Source of the DNA: Glaesserella australis
GTDB lineage: Bacteria > Pseudomonadota > Gammaproteobacteria > Enterobacterales > Pasteurellaceae
NCBI RefSeq assembly: GCF_003260095.1
Contig: NZ_PTPX01000002.1
Coordinates: forward strand, 178,330 to 242,329
Direction of reading: 5' to 3'
Length of the DNA stretch: 64,000 bases
A program made the position numbers and the translations under genes. Positions 8,918-17,472 of the stretch are shown here, piece after piece; position 1 is the stretch's first letter; each line of letters starts with the position of its first letter. The notes under the pieces were generated by a model that was not told where the DNA came from, made no database searches, and saw only the letters and a program-made list of their open reading frames with translations.

Positions 8918-9955
8918 ATGAAAAAAACACTAGTAGCATTAGTAGTAACAGCATTTGCAGCTTCAGCATCAGCAGTAACTGTGTATGACAACGAAGGCAC
9001 AAAAGTGACCGTAGATGGTTCTTTACGTTTATTATTAGATAAAGGCAACACTAAAGTTAAAGATGGAGCTAAAACAGAAAAACACTCTAATTTGAAAAAT
9101 AATGGATCTCGTTTTGGCGTTCGTGCACAGCACCAGATCGCAGAAGACTTCTATGCATTAGGTCGTTTAGAATTACGTTTTGATGGTACAACAAGTACAA
9201 CAGACCAATTTGGTGATGTTTATGCGAAACGTGCTTATGTAGGTTTAGGTAGCAAACAGTTTGGTGAAGTAACATTTGGTCGTCAAGTAACTATTGCTGA
9301 TGATATCGGCGAGACTGGTTTCGATTATGCTTATGGTGTTTCTCCAGGGTTGATGACAGATGCTGGTAATTCAGTTGTTCGTTATGACTATAAAGGTATT
9401 GAAGGTTTACAAGTTGGTGTGAACTATAACTTTGCAGAAAAACGTGACAGTAACAATGAAGTTGTTAATGGCCAAACCAAAAATGGTTATGGTGTAGGTG
9501 CAACTTATACCTTCCAAGTTGCAGAAGGTCAAGCAGCAACAGTTGAAGCGGGTTATACTCGTGATAACTACGCTACAGGTACAAATACAAGACATTATAA
9601 AGATGCTTGGGAAGTGGCAGCAAGCTATACTGTGAATGGTTTAAAAGTTGCGATTGATGGTAGCCAAGCATATGAGAAAGAAGGTTCAGCTAAAACCAGA
9701 ACATCTGCTTTAGCAGTAGGTGCTAAGTACGGTTTTGATAAAGTAGGCGTGTATGGTGCTTACGGTTATGAACATGTTAAAGTTAAAGGTGATTCAGATA
9801 AAACAAGAAGCCATAAATTCTTGTTAGGTGCTGATTACCAATTACATAAACACGTAGTAACCTTCGTTGAAGGTCGTATTGTCAAAACTAAAGTTGATAA
9901 TGGTTCAAGAACAACGGACAACGTAGTTGGCGTAGGTTTACGCGTATTCTGGTAA
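8918..9955 (+). CDS. P2-like general porin
   Basis: A 345-residue outer-membrane porin. The start at 8918 is chosen because it opens a good signal peptide, MKKTLVALVVTAFAASASA, cut after Ala19; an in-frame ATG at 8840 would hide it. The mature protein begins VTVYDNEG and has alternating beta-strand character throughout, with GSRFGVRAQHQI and GRLELRFDG near the start and a terminal aromatic residue (GVGLRVFW) typical of beta-barrel recognition by the BAM complex. It resembles Haemophilus OmpP2 and Pasteurella OmpH. A strong terminator follows at 9989. Which paralogue of the species it is cannot be said. Confidence 0.9.
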   Translation: MKKTLVALVVTAFAASASAVTVYDNEGTKVTVDGSLRLLLDKGNTKVKDGAKTEKHSNLKNNGSRFGVRAQHQIAEDFYALGRLELRFDGTTSTTDQFGDVYAKRAYVGLGSKQFGEVTFGRQVTIADDIGETGFDYAYGVSPGLMTDAGNSVVRYDYKGIEGLQVGVNYNFAEKRDSNNEVVNGQTKNGYGVGATYTFQVAEGQAATVEAGYTRDNYATGTNTRHYKDAWEVAASYTVNGLKVAIDGSQAYEKEGSAKTRTSALAVGAKYGFDKVGVYGAYGYEHVKVKGDSDKTRSHKFLLGADYQLHKHVVTFVEGRIVKTKVDNGSRTTDNVVGVGLRVFW

Positions 9956-9988
9956 TCAGAACATAGCTTAACTAGCTAACCATAAAAA

Positions 9989-10016
9989 ACCAGTAACTTC
10001 GGTTACTGGTTTTTTG
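9989..10016 (+). terminator. Strong rho-independent terminator of the porin gene
   Basis: ACCAGTAAC (9989-9997) pairs with GTTACTGGT (10002-10010) around a TTCG tetraloop, followed by a T-rich run. Confidence 0.9.
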
Positions 10017-10075
10017 TTTTTTAGAAGGCATAGTAGACAAAAAGGTTGGTAAAAGTTGGGTTAAAGCACTTATAG

Positions 10076-10149
10076 TGCACGATATTATGTAGTAGTTGCA
10101 CACAACTCAGAAAAGCTTGTAGCAACTGCTACATAATACCGATAGTGCA
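10076..10149. repeat. Palindromic repeat, copy 1
   Basis: Arms ATATTATGTAGTAGTTGC and GCAACTGCTACATAATA are near-perfect inverted repeats, extended outward by GTGCA elements. The centre reads CACAACTCAGAAAAGCTTGTA. A second copy at 32087-32183 shares the left arm, the centre start and the right arm. A T-run follows, so it could also act as a terminator. It lies between the convergent porin and carbonic anhydrase genes. Confidence 0.75.
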
Positions 10150-10157
10150 AGGCTTTT

Positions 10158-10862
10158 TTATAGAGAATTACTCATGTTTGACGTGGATGATTCATATTGT
10201 GAAACCATCTCATCTGCTTCCGTCATCAGTTTGGCAATGGCATTTCGGTAGGTAATTTCGAGACTTTCTCGGCTTGTTGCGATAACACCTTGATCATTTA
10301 AAAAGCCATCATTTACATCATAAACCCAACCATGAATAGAGAGTTTTTTCCCTTTTTCCCATGCACTTTTAACAATAGTGGAACGCCCTAAGTTATAGAC
10401 CTGCTCAGCAACATTTAAACGAACCAACATATCAGCTCGTTGATCAGAAGATAATTTACCAAGCAGATGGCTATGTTTAAACCATAGGTCACGAATGTGG
10501 AGCAGCCAGTTGCTAATTAGCCCATGATCTTCCATACCAATTGCTGCTTTAATACCGCCACAATTAGTATGGCCACAAATAATAATATGTTCAATTTCAA
10601 GGACATCGACAGCATACTGCACGACGGAAAGACAGTTTAGATCAGTATGGATCACTAGATTAGCAACATTACGATGGACAAATAATTCACCAGGTTCTAG
10701 CCCTGTCAATTTTTCAGCAGGAACACGGCTATCAGAACAACCAATCCATAAGAAATTAGGTTTTTGATGTTCGGCTAGTTGTTTGAAATAGTCAGATTGT
10801 TCATCTTTCATCTGTGTTGCCCAAGCGTGATTATTCGCAAATAGGCGTTCGATTTTCTTCAT
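10158..10862 (-). CDS. can: Beta-class carbonic anhydrase
   Basis: A 234-residue zinc enzyme that interconverts carbon dioxide and bicarbonate. The zinc and active-site residues fall at Cys42, Asp44, Arg46 (GCSDSR), His98 and Cys101 (CGHTNC), the same numbers as in the Haemophilus influenzae enzyme. Residues HRNVAN are also present. No signal peptide, so it is cytoplasmic and likely supplies bicarbonate for carboxylation at air CO2 levels. It stands alone between a repeat and the cspD terminator. Confidence 0.96.
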   Translation of the reverse strand: MKKIERLFANNHAWATQMKDEQSDYFKQLAEHQKPNFLWIGCSDSRVPAEKLTGLEPGELFVHRNVANLVIHTDLNCLSVVQYAVDVLEIEHIIICGHTNCGGIKAAIGMEDHGLISNWLLHIRDLWFKHSHLLGKLSSDQRADMLVRLNVAEQVYNLGRSTIVKSAWEKGKKLSIHGWVYDVNDGFLNDQGVIATSRESLEITYRNAIAKLMTEADEMVSQYESSTSNMSNSL

Positions 10863-10925
10863 GTCTTACTCTCCCTTATTTAGCTATATTTTAGCATAAA
10901 AGTAGAATAAGGTTTTATAAATAAC

Positions 10926-10967
10926 AAGCGGTCGGATCAGCAAAATAATTTGCTGATCTAACCGCTT
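10926..10967. terminator. Inverted USS pair, terminator of cspD
   Basis: AAGCGGTcGGATCAGCAAA and its complement ending ACCGCTT form a long stem with a short AATA-like loop. The left arm holds a perfect ACAAGCGGTC uptake signal (10924-10933). Confidence 0.75.
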
Positions 10968-10990
10968 TATTCGTTAGATAAGATGAAAGG

Positions 10991-11200
10991 TTATTCTGCG
11001 ATAGGAACGATGCGAGAAGCTGAAGCGCCTTTATCACCGTTCGTAAATTCGAAATGAACTTTTTGCCCCATTTTAAGTGAACGGTAACCTTCACCTTCAA
11101 TCACAGAAAAGTGAGCAAAAATATCACCATCAAAAACATCAGACGTGATAAAACCGAATCCTTTTGCGTTATTAAACCATTTAACAATTCCAACTTCCAT
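10991..11200 (-). CDS. cspD: Cold-shock-domain protein, CspD-like
   Basis: A 69-residue single cold-shock domain that binds single-stranded nucleic acid. RNP1 is KGFGFI and RNP2 is DIFAHF. The DIFAHF sequence and the region EGYRSLKMGQKV match CspD rather than CspA. In E. coli CspD inhibits replication in stationary phase; the same role here is inferred. A strong AAGGAGAAA ribosome site precedes the ATG at 11200. Confidence 0.88.
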   Translation of the reverse strand: MEVGIVKWFNNAKGFGFITSDVFDGDIFAHFSVIEGEGYRSLKMGQKVHFEFTNGDKGASASRIVPIAE

Positions 11201-11309
11201 TATATTTCTCCTTTGGTTTTACTTCGATGTAAATGTTAGTCAAAAATGTAAAAGGCTCAACAAAAAATATTCAGAATTACGACATAGATCACAAAATTAT
11301 TTTTTTTTG

Positions 11310-11879
11310 CTAAAAAATATTCGTTTCCAAACGAATTTTCCCCTTTTCAACAACAATTTTTTTCCCAAATTTTTTGACCAGTGCTTCTTTTGCCTTCGTT
11401 TCATCTAGCGTATAGACAGGATTACTATTTAGCAGAGCAGTGATACCATCAGCAACCATAGGTAAAAACATTTGAAGCTCATTTTGATATTTTTGTGGTT
11501 CAGCAGCCCAGCTTTTTAGACGAACATCTTTTAGAAATAAAGCACCTTTTTCTGCATCATAGTAAGGATTTGTATCCATATTTAGCTGTAATTTTACTTG
11601 GTATTGCTTTCCTTTTAGACGTAATAAGCTATCAACAATACCTGAAATATCAACGCGTTTTTCTTCTGTTTGACCAACCTGTGTAAACAAATTCGATAAT
11701 TTATAATCTAATTGGAATAAGCCTGGCACACCAACACTATCTTCAAGAGGGACTTTTTCGGCTAAACGGGTGGAAAGGTATTGGTTAATTTCTTGTTCTG
11801 AAATACTTAATGGATTTGCCAATGTAAATTGCGGTAGTACAAATAAGAGCGATAAACTCAGTTTATGTAAAAATTTCAT
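11310..11879 (-). CDS. DUF1439 (YceB-like) periplasmic protein
   Basis: A 189-residue exported protein. The start at 11879 gives a clean signal peptide (MKFLHKLSLSLLFVLPQFTLA, cut before NP) and has AAGGAG upstream; an in-frame longer start at 11981 does not. The body (LSISEQEINQYLSTRLAEK, then repeated beta-strand segments and FLKDVRLKSWAAEP) fits DUF1439, whose E. coli member YceB is a lipoprotein. Here the signal has no lipobox cysteine, so the protein is probably periplasmic and soluble. Function unknown. It diverges from the small lipoprotein gene at 11983. Confidence 0.75.
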   Translation of the reverse strand: MKFLHKLSLSLLFVLPQFTLANPLSISEQEINQYLSTRLAEKVPLEDSVGVPGLFQLDYKLSNLFTQVGQTEEKRVDISGIVDSLLRLKGKQYQVKLQLNMDTNPYYDAEKGALFLKDVRLKSWAAEPQKYQNELQMFLPMVADGITALLNSNPVYTLDETKAKEALVKKFGKKIVVEKGKIRLETNIF

Positions 11880-11982
11880 AAAGTCTCCTTTTAAAATTGG
11901 TTTAAACGAATAAACAGAGTAGAATTCGCTCCCAATCAGTTTGATGAGTGTATAACAAATTCTATTATTGAAGGAATACAAA

Positions 11983-12114
11983 ATGAAAAAAATTATGGTG
12001 GTTATTTCTGTTTTATTATTAGCAGGTTGTTCGTTTAATGGCGGTGTAAGTGCTGGAGGCGGTTCTAATGGTGTGGGCGTTGGTTTTGGCTTAGGTACAG
12101 GATTCAGTTTCTAA
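11983..12114 (+). CDS. Small glycine-rich lipoprotein (43 aa)
   Basis: Translation gives MKKIMVVISVLLLAGC then SFNGGVSAGGGSNGVGVG and a short Gly/Phe tail. The signal ends in LAGC with the cysteine at residue 16, a textbook lipobox, so the mature peptide is only 28 residues, nearly half of them glycine. GAAGGA lies nine bases upstream of the ATG. It sits between the divergent DUF1439 gene and lolA, the periplasmic lipoprotein carrier. I do not recognise a characterised family. Confidence 0.7.
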   Translation: MKKIMVVISVLLLAGCSFNGGVSAGGGSNGVGVGFGLGTGFSF

Positions 12115-12183
12115 CTGATTTGAACTTTTATTGATGAAGTTGTCCAATAGGCAACTTATTTTGTTGTTATTCAAGGATTTTTG

Positions 12184-12822
12184 ATGAAAAATTTATTTAA
12201 AAAATCATTACTCGGTTTAGCACTTATTTCATTGAGTAGTTTTTCATTTGCAGATACTAAAGCGGTGGCTGAGTTACAGCAACGTTTAGATAAAGCAAGC
12301 CAATATAGTGCGGACTTTGATCAAACAGTGCGTTCAAGTAAAGGCAAACAAATTCAAACAGGAAAAGGGAAATTCCATGTAAAACGCCCTAATTTATTCC
12401 GTATGGATACTAAAAGCCCGCAAGAGAATTTAATTGTGTCAGACGGTGAAACCTTATGGTTTTATGATCCTTTTGTTTCTCAAGTGACAGCGAATTGGGT
12501 AAAAGATGCGGTAAGTAATACGCCGTTTGTCTTATTAACAAGCAACGATAAAAGCCATTGGGAGCAATATGATGTGTCACAAAATATGGATAACTTTGTC
12601 TTAAAACCAAAGTCTAAGAAAAGCAGTATTAAGCAGTTTGATGTACGTATTGATGCGAATGGATTATTGAAAGGTTTTAGTACCATTGAACGTGATGGAC
12701 AAAGTAATCTTTATGTATTACGAAACATTACGACATCAACAATTCCTAGTGATCTCTTCAAGTTTAGCGTGCCAAAAGGTGCTGAATTAGATGATCAACG
12801 TGGTAAGAAAGCGAAAAAATAA
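12184..12822 (+). CDS. lolA: Outer-membrane lipoprotein carrier protein LolA
   Basis: A 212-residue periplasmic chaperone that takes lipoproteins from LolCDE in the inner membrane to LolB in the outer membrane. A signal peptide ([23 protein letters not shown]) precedes the mature chain, which keeps [42 protein letters not shown] and the closing strand region. The ATG at 12184 is chosen over the adjacent TTG at 12181; CAAGGAT lies at the right distance. Confidence 0.95.
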   Translation: MKNLFKKSLLGLALISLSSFSFADTKAVAELQQRLDKASQYSADFDQTVRSSKGKQIQTGKGKFHVKRPNLFRMDTKSPQENLIVSDGETLWFYDPFVSQVTANWVKDAVSNTPFVLLTSNDKSHWEQYDVSQNMDNFVLKPKSKKSSIKQFDVRIDANGLLKGFSTIERDGQSNLYVLRNITTSTIPSDLFKFSVPKGAELDDQRGKKAKK

Positions 12823-12849
12823 TTTTTTCATGTGGTAAATGTAAAAAGC

Positions 12850-12882
12850 GGTGAGATTTTGCAAAAAATTTGCTAATCTCAT
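12850..12882. terminator. Inverted repeat after lolA
   Basis: GGTGAGATTTTGCAAA and TTTGCTAATCTCATC are complementary with one bulge. The left arm contains half of an uptake signal (AAGCGGTGAG). Confidence 0.55.
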
Positions 12883-12913
12883 CGTACTATTATACTAATG
12901 GGATAAAGATAAC

Positions 12914-13222
12914 ATGAAACCACTTTATATCCAACGTGATCCTAATGAATGGCAACAGTTTATTCATCTTTTAAAACAAGCTGTTGAAGAAAATAAAACA
13001 GAAGCGTTACTCTCAATGTTGCTTACGGCTGACGAGCGTAGTTCGTTAGGTTTAAGGGTACAAATTGTACAAGCATTGCTCGAAAATCAAATGTCACAAA
13101 GAGAGATCCAGCAACAACTTAATACCAGCGCGGCAACAATTACTCGTGGTTCTAATATGCTAAAAACGGTTGAACCAGATATTTTGCAATGGGTAAATAC
13201 AAAACTGAATGGCAAAGCGTAA
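12914..13222 (+). CDS. trpR: Trp operon repressor
   Basis: A 102-residue helix-turn-helix repressor that binds trp operators when loaded with tryptophan. The helix-turn-helix region MSQREIQQQLNTSAATITRGSNMLK is typical, preceded by LLTADERSSLGLRVQIVQALL. Its 3' end overlaps mtgA by 14 bases, so the two are translationally coupled. Confidence 0.95.
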   Translation: MKPLYIQRDPNEWQQFIHLLKQAVEENKTEALLSMLLTADERSSLGLRVQIVQALLENQMSQREIQQQLNTSAATITRGSNMLKTVEPDILQWVNTKLNGKA

Positions 13223-13976
13223 GAAAAAATCATTAAAACAAAAACTTCTCAATTTTTTTATACCAAAACAAATTCGATCTATAAAAGGCTGGCTCTGGTT
13301 TAGTTTTAGCCGAATTGGTCTTGCTATTGCGAGTTTCTATGTATCACTTACTCTTATTTTTTCTGTTATTCCTGTTCCTTTTTCAGCCTATATGGTTCAA
13401 AAAAAGATTGAACACTTAATTCAAGCGGATAATTATAAAATTCAATACAACTGGGTGAGTTTAGATCGAATTTCTTGGCAAATGCAGATGGCAGTAATTG
13501 CGGGAGAAGATCAACGTTTCCCAATCCATTTTGGTATTGACTTTGATGCGATTGAAGCAGCGATTAAGCGTAATAGCAAATCGAATAAAAAGCCAAGAGG
13601 GGCATCGACGATTTCTCAACAAACGGTGAAAAACCTTTATTTATGGCACGGAACAAGTTGGGTGAGAAAAGGGATTGAAGTGCCTTTAACGTTCCTTGTT
13701 GAGTCTATTTGGGATAAACAAAGAGTGCTTGAAGTTTATCTTAATATTGCTGAATTTGGTGATGGTATTTTTGGTGTTGAAGCCGCAGCAAAGCACTATT
13801 TCAAAAAAACGGCAAGTCAATTAACCCTGCAAGAGTCCGCATTACTGGCGGCAGCATTGCCAAACCCAATCATTTATCGAGTAAAAATGCCTAGCCAAAC
13901 GATGAGAAATCGTCAGCAATGGATTATTCGCCAAGTGAATAATTTGGGTGGGCAGAGTTATTTAGAAAAGTTATAG
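13209..13976 (+). CDS. mtgA: Monofunctional peptidoglycan glycosyltransferase
   Basis: A 255-residue inner-membrane enzyme that polymerises glycan strands from lipid II. A basic N-terminus (MAKRKKKSLKQK) is followed by one membrane helix at about residues 32-58. The family-51 transferase motifs are present: AGEDQRFPIHFGIDFDAIEAA with the catalytic Glu, RGASTISQQTVKNLYLW, and EVYLNIAEFGDGIFGVEAAA. There is no transpeptidase domain. It overlaps trpR. Confidence 0.96.
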   Translation: MAKRKKKSLKQKLLNFFIPKQIRSIKGWLWFSFSRIGLAIASFYVSLTLIFSVIPVPFSAYMVQKKIEHLIQADNYKIQYNWVSLDRISWQMQMAVIAGEDQRFPIHFGIDFDAIEAAIKRNSKSNKKPRGASTISQQTVKNLYLWHGTSWVRKGIEVPLTFLVESIWDKQRVLEVYLNIAEFGDGIFGVEAAAKHYFKKTASQLTLQESALLAAALPNPIIYRVKMPSQTMRNRQQWIIRQVNNLGGQSYLEKL

Positions 13977-13979
13977 ATA

Positions 13980-14894
13980 ATGAAAAGTATGAAATTATTA
14001 ATGCTTTGCCGAGAACCACGTTTATACAGTTGCCAACGTTTAAAACAGGCAGCAGAAAATGTCGGCTACCAACTTGATATCCTTGACCCAAACCGTTTTT
14101 TGCTCAAGCTTGAGCAAGGGCGGTTTGAACTTTTTTATCAAACGGGCGAAACCTATGATAAAGCTCGCCCTGCTCCTGAAAAAATCGCCGAATATGCCGG
14201 GATCTTGCCAAGATTTGGCACAACAAGCACAGAAATGGGCTGTAATGTGCTACGCCATTTTGAGCAAAAGCAGATCCCCGTGTTAAATAATGCTTCGGCT
14301 TTTGCCCTTGCTCGTGATAAGTGGAAAAGTTTACAGCAACTCACCGCTTGTGGCATTAGTGTACCCGATACTGTATTGGCAGGCGAGTGTTATGCGACAT
14401 CAGAAAGTCTCGCACAATTTGACCTACCCACCGTAATCAAAACCCTTTCAGGCTCACAAGGCGTTGGTGTGATGTTAGCTGAAAGCTACGGCAGTGCATT
14501 AAGTTTGCTTGAAACCTTAAAAAGTGCCAAAGTCCCTAGTTTATTACAGCGATTTATATCAGAATCCAAAGGAGAAGATATTCGTGCTTTTGTCATTGGC
14601 GATAAAGTTGTTGCAGCTATGCAACGCAAAGGTTCATCCAATGAATTTAGAGCAAATATCCACCGAGGCGGTACAGCAGAGCCAATTTTACTTTCAAGCG
14701 AAGAGCAAGCATTAGCCGTTAAAGCCACCCAAGCGTTAGGCTTAGATGTGGCGGGAGTAGATCTTATTCGATCTCAACATGGCTTAATGGTCCTTGAAGT
14801 CAATGCAAGCCCCGGTCTTGAAATGATCGAAAAAGTGAGTAGCGTTGATATTGCCAGTCTGATGATCGAAAAATTGCGACACAAGTTTTTATGA
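13980..14894 (+). CDS. rimK: RimK-family ATP-grasp ligase
   Basis: A 304-residue ATP-grasp enzyme. RimK adds glutamate residues to the C-terminus of ribosomal protein S6; members of the family can use other acceptors. Visible features: an N-terminal domain (LYSCQRLKQAAE), VIKTLSGSQGVGVMLAES, GEDIRAFVIGDKVVAAMQRK and the metal-binding VLEVNASPGLEMIEK. The ATG at 13989 (MKLLMLCREP) matches the usual family start at least as well as 13980. It starts three bases after mtgA and is probably cotranscribed with it. Confidence 0.88.
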   Translation: MKSMKLLMLCREPRLYSCQRLKQAAENVGYQLDILDPNRFLLKLEQGRFELFYQTGETYDKARPAPEKIAEYAGILPRFGTTSTEMGCNVLRHFEQKQIPVLNNASAFALARDKWKSLQQLTACGISVPDTVLAGECYATSESLAQFDLPTVIKTLSGSQGVGVMLAESYGSALSLLETLKSAKVPSLLQRFISESKGEDIRAFVIGDKVVAAMQRKGSSNEFRANIHRGGTAEPILLSSEEQALAVKATQALGLDVAGVDLIRSQHGLMVLEVNASPGLEMIEKVSSVDIASLMIEKLRHKFL

Positions 14895-14903
14895 TTCCAT
14901 ACT

Positions 14904-14945
14904 AAGCGGTGAGATTTGCAAGAAATTTTGCAAAACTCACCGCTT
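14904..14945. terminator. Inverted USS pair, terminator of rimK
   Basis: AAGCGGTGAG (14904-14913) and CTCACCGCTT (14936-14945) are perfect inverted repeats, with TTTGCA/TGCAAA also pairing inside. A T-rich stretch follows. Confidence 0.75.
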
Positions 14946-15012
14946 GTCTTTTCCTATTTTCTGCTGATTAAGGTACAATAAACAACATTTTTATATTCAA
15001 ACAATATCGCCT

Positions 15013-16344
15013 ATGCAACACGAATTAGCACAAACGATCCCCGAATTGATTTTATGGACAAAAGAGCGAGACTTTTCGCTTTCCCTTTCTACTGACCGAT
15101 TGGCATTTTTACTGGCGATAGCTCTCTATAACAATGAAAGAACGGACGGCGAACTGCTAGAAAGCGATTTGCAAGATATTTTCCGCCACGTTTCAACGGC
15201 GTTTGCTCAATCGGAAGCAACCCAAACCCTACGTGCAAATAATGCGATCAACGACTTGGTAAAACAACGTTTTTTGAACCGCTTTTCCAGCGAATTTACC
15301 GAAGGCTTGGCGATTTATCGCTTAACACCGTTGGGCGTGGGCGTATCGGAATATTACATTCGCCAGCGTGAGTTTTCGACTTTACGTCTTTCTATTCAAC
15401 TTTCGATTGTGGCGGACGAAATTCAGCGTGCGTCAAATTCAGCGGAAGAGGGCGGTGATGAACGTTTTTGGCGAACGCAGGTGTTTGCCCCATTGAAATT
15501 TTCAGTGGCAGAGATTTTCGACAGCATCGACCTTTCACAACGAATGATGGACGAAAATCAGCAACAAATTCGTGAACGAATTGCCGCATTATTGAGCCAA
15601 AATTGGCACGAAGCCATTGCCACTTGTCAGCAGTTGTTAGATGAAACATCGGGCAATTTGCGTGAGTTACAAGATGTATTGAATGCGTCAGGCGACAAAT
15701 TGCAGTCGCAACTGCTACGTATTCAAAGCTGTTTGATCGGGCGTGATGATTTGGATTTTGTCGATCAACTTATCGTCAATTTGCAAAATAAATTAGACCG
15801 CATTATTAGCTGGGGACAACAGGCAATAGACCTTTGGATCGGCTACGACCGCCACGTCCACAAATTCATTCGTACCGCCATTGATATGGACAAAAACCGT
15901 GTTTTTGGTCAGCGGTTACGTCAATCTATTCAAGATTATTTCGACAACCCGTGGCAACTTTATATCGCCAAAGCCGAGCCATTAATGGATCTGCGTGATG
16001 ATGAAAGCGAACTCAACGAAGCCGAAGCGGTGGGCGAATTGCCAACGGAGCTAGAATTTGAGTCGCTCTCACAGGTGCAAGAACAGATTATCGCCACAAT
16101 GCAAGCCTATCTTGCTCCATTCCGTGAACAAGGCAAACCGATTGATCTTGGTGCGATCTTGCGTGAACAGCTGGCAATGTACCCACTTTCTCGCCATTTT
16201 GATGTAGCGAGAATTATTGTCGATCAAGCGGTTAAACTCGGTATGGCAAGCCAAGACAGCCAAGCAATTTACCCTGAATGGAAACCGATTAACGAAAACG
16301 GTGCAGAAGTACAGGCGAATGTGATTGACCAGTTTAAGCGGTAG
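15013..16344 (+). CDS. mukF: Chromosome partition protein MukF
   Basis: A 443-residue kleisin subunit of the MukBEF condensin, which organises and segregates the chromosome. The N-terminal winged-helix region ([31 protein letters not shown]) and the following helical part match the family; length equals that of E. coli MukF (440). It opens the muk cluster. In E. coli mukE follows directly; here a hairpin and a foreign-looking gene come first. Confidence 0.96.
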   Translation: MQHELAQTIPELILWTKERDFSLSLSTDRLAFLLAIALYNNERTDGELLESDLQDIFRHVSTAFAQSEATQTLRANNAINDLVKQRFLNRFSSEFTEGLAIYRLTPLGVGVSEYYIRQREFSTLRLSIQLSIVADEIQRASNSAEEGGDERFWRTQVFAPLKFSVAEIFDSIDLSQRMMDENQQQIRERIAALLSQNWHEAIATCQQLLDETSGNLRELQDVLNASGDKLQSQLLRIQSCLIGRDDLDFVDQLIVNLQNKLDRIISWGQQAIDLWIGYDRHVHKFIRTAIDMDKNRVFGQRLRQSIQDYFDNPWQLYIAKAEPLMDLRDDESELNEAEAVGELPTELEFESLSQVQEQIIATMQAYLAPFREQGKPIDLGAILREQLAMYPLSRHFDVARIIVDQAVKLGMASQDSQAIYPEWKPINENGAEVQANVIDQFKR

Positions 16345-16349
16345 TTGAA

Positions 16350-16372
16350 TTTGGCACGCACTGCGTGCCAAA
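16350..16372. terminator. Hairpin right after mukF
   Basis: TTTGGCACGC (16350-16359) and GCGTGCCAAA (16363-16372) form a perfect 10-base stem with a three-base loop, five bases after the mukF stop. There is no T-run, so it may be a stabilising or partial termination structure. Confidence 0.55.
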
Positions 16373-16415
16373 TGTGCGAGCAGTTCCTTACTTAATCAGC
16401 TTATGGAGATAACGA

Positions 16416-17327
16416 ATGAGTTTAATTGAGCAAAGTGATATGGAAATATATCACGCCATTCATCAAATAATGAGCGTAGCAAGACGTAAGGCTTATTCTG
16501 CAGTAAATTTTGTAATGGTGGAGGCTTATTGGAATGTTGGGCTAATTATTCACAAAGCTCAACATCAGTCTCAACGGGCTGAATATGGTCAAGCATTATT
16601 AGCTTTTTTATCAAAACAATTAACAGCTGAATTTGGTAAAGGATTTACTCGCCGTAATTTATCAAATATGCGAGCATTTTATATGGCATTTCCTGAATGG
16701 GAAATGGTATCTCCAAATTTAAGTTGGACACATTACCGCTTATTACTAAGTGTTCAAAATAAAATAGAAAGAACGTTTTATTTTGAAGAATGCAGTAAAT
16801 CAATGTGGAGTACCAGACAATTAGAGCGACAAATTAATACTTTTTATTATCAACGCCTACTTGCAAGCCGAGATAAAAAAGCGGTAAGCCAAGAAATTCA
16901 TCAAGTTGAAAAGCCGATTTCGCCAAAAGATATTATTCGAGATCCTTATGTACTTGAATTTTTAGGGTTACAACATACTGCTAATTTATATGAAAAAGAT
17001 CTAGAACAAGCCTTAATTAATCATCTACAAAAGTTTTTATTAGAACTAGGGCGTGGTTTTTCTTTTGTGGCACGCCAACAAAGAATTAGTTTTGATGGAG
17101 AACATTATTTCATTGATCTTGTTTTCTATAATTATATTTTAAAATGTTTTGTGATTATTGATTTAAAAGTCGGAAAATTAACGCATCAAGATATTGGTCA
17201 GATGCAGATGTATGTAAATTATTATACCAGAGAAATGATGAATGAAGGGGATAATCCACCGATAGGCATTATTTTATCGGCAAGTAAAAGTGAAAGTGTG
17301 GTGAAATATACCTTACCAGAAAATTAA
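16416..17327 (+). CDS. DUF1016 / YhcG-type PD-(D/E)XK nuclease, C-terminally truncated
   Basis: A 303-residue protein. The N-terminal part (VNFVMVEAYWNVGLIIHKAQ, then GFTRRNLSNMRAFYMAFPEW and LSWTHYRLLLSV) matches DUF1016. The C-terminal part has the PD-(D/E)XK pattern: YFIDLVFYN, then FVIIDLKVGKLTHQDIGQMQMYVNYY, so the Asp and the D-x-K pair are kept. Homologues are often carried in accessory or defence regions; the substrate is not established. The frame stops at a TAA (17325-17327) after KYTLPEN and stays open behind it (17328-17450), so 40 family-like residues are lost. The gene is AT-rich compared with the muk genes around it. AGCTTATGGAGATAACG provides the ribosome site. Confidence 0.85.
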   Translation: MSLIEQSDMEIYHAIHQIMSVARRKAYSAVNFVMVEAYWNVGLIIHKAQHQSQRAEYGQALLAFLSKQLTAEFGKGFTRRNLSNMRAFYMAFPEWEMVSPNLSWTHYRLLLSVQNKIERTFYFEECSKSMWSTRQLERQINTFYYQRLLASRDKKAVSQEIHQVEKPISPKDIIRDPYVLEFLGLQHTANLYEKDLEQALINHLQKFLLELGRGFSFVARQQRISFDGEHYFIDLVFYNYILKCFVIIDLKVGKLTHQDIGQMQMYVNYYTREMMNEGDNPPIGIILSASKSESVVKYTLPEN

Positions 17328-17450
17328 TCACAGATATTTACATCAAAATATAAATTATATATTCCAACAGAAGAAGAATTAATTGAAGAAATAAATAAAG
17401 AACAGAACTTGATTGAAGAACAGAATTTAACCCCGTATCGTGTAAATTAG
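17328..17450 (+). pseudogene. In-frame remnant of the YhcG-type gene behind the early stop
   Basis: Reading on in the same frame gives SQIFTSKYKLYIPTEEELIEEI and a further 18 residues before TAG at 17448-17450. This matches the usual end of the family (a KYxLYxPTEEEL pattern). Only the one TAA separates it from the main frame, so a single base change is the simplest explanation. Confidence 0.8.
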
Positions 17451-17472
17451 CATTTAATTCAGAGAAAATAGA

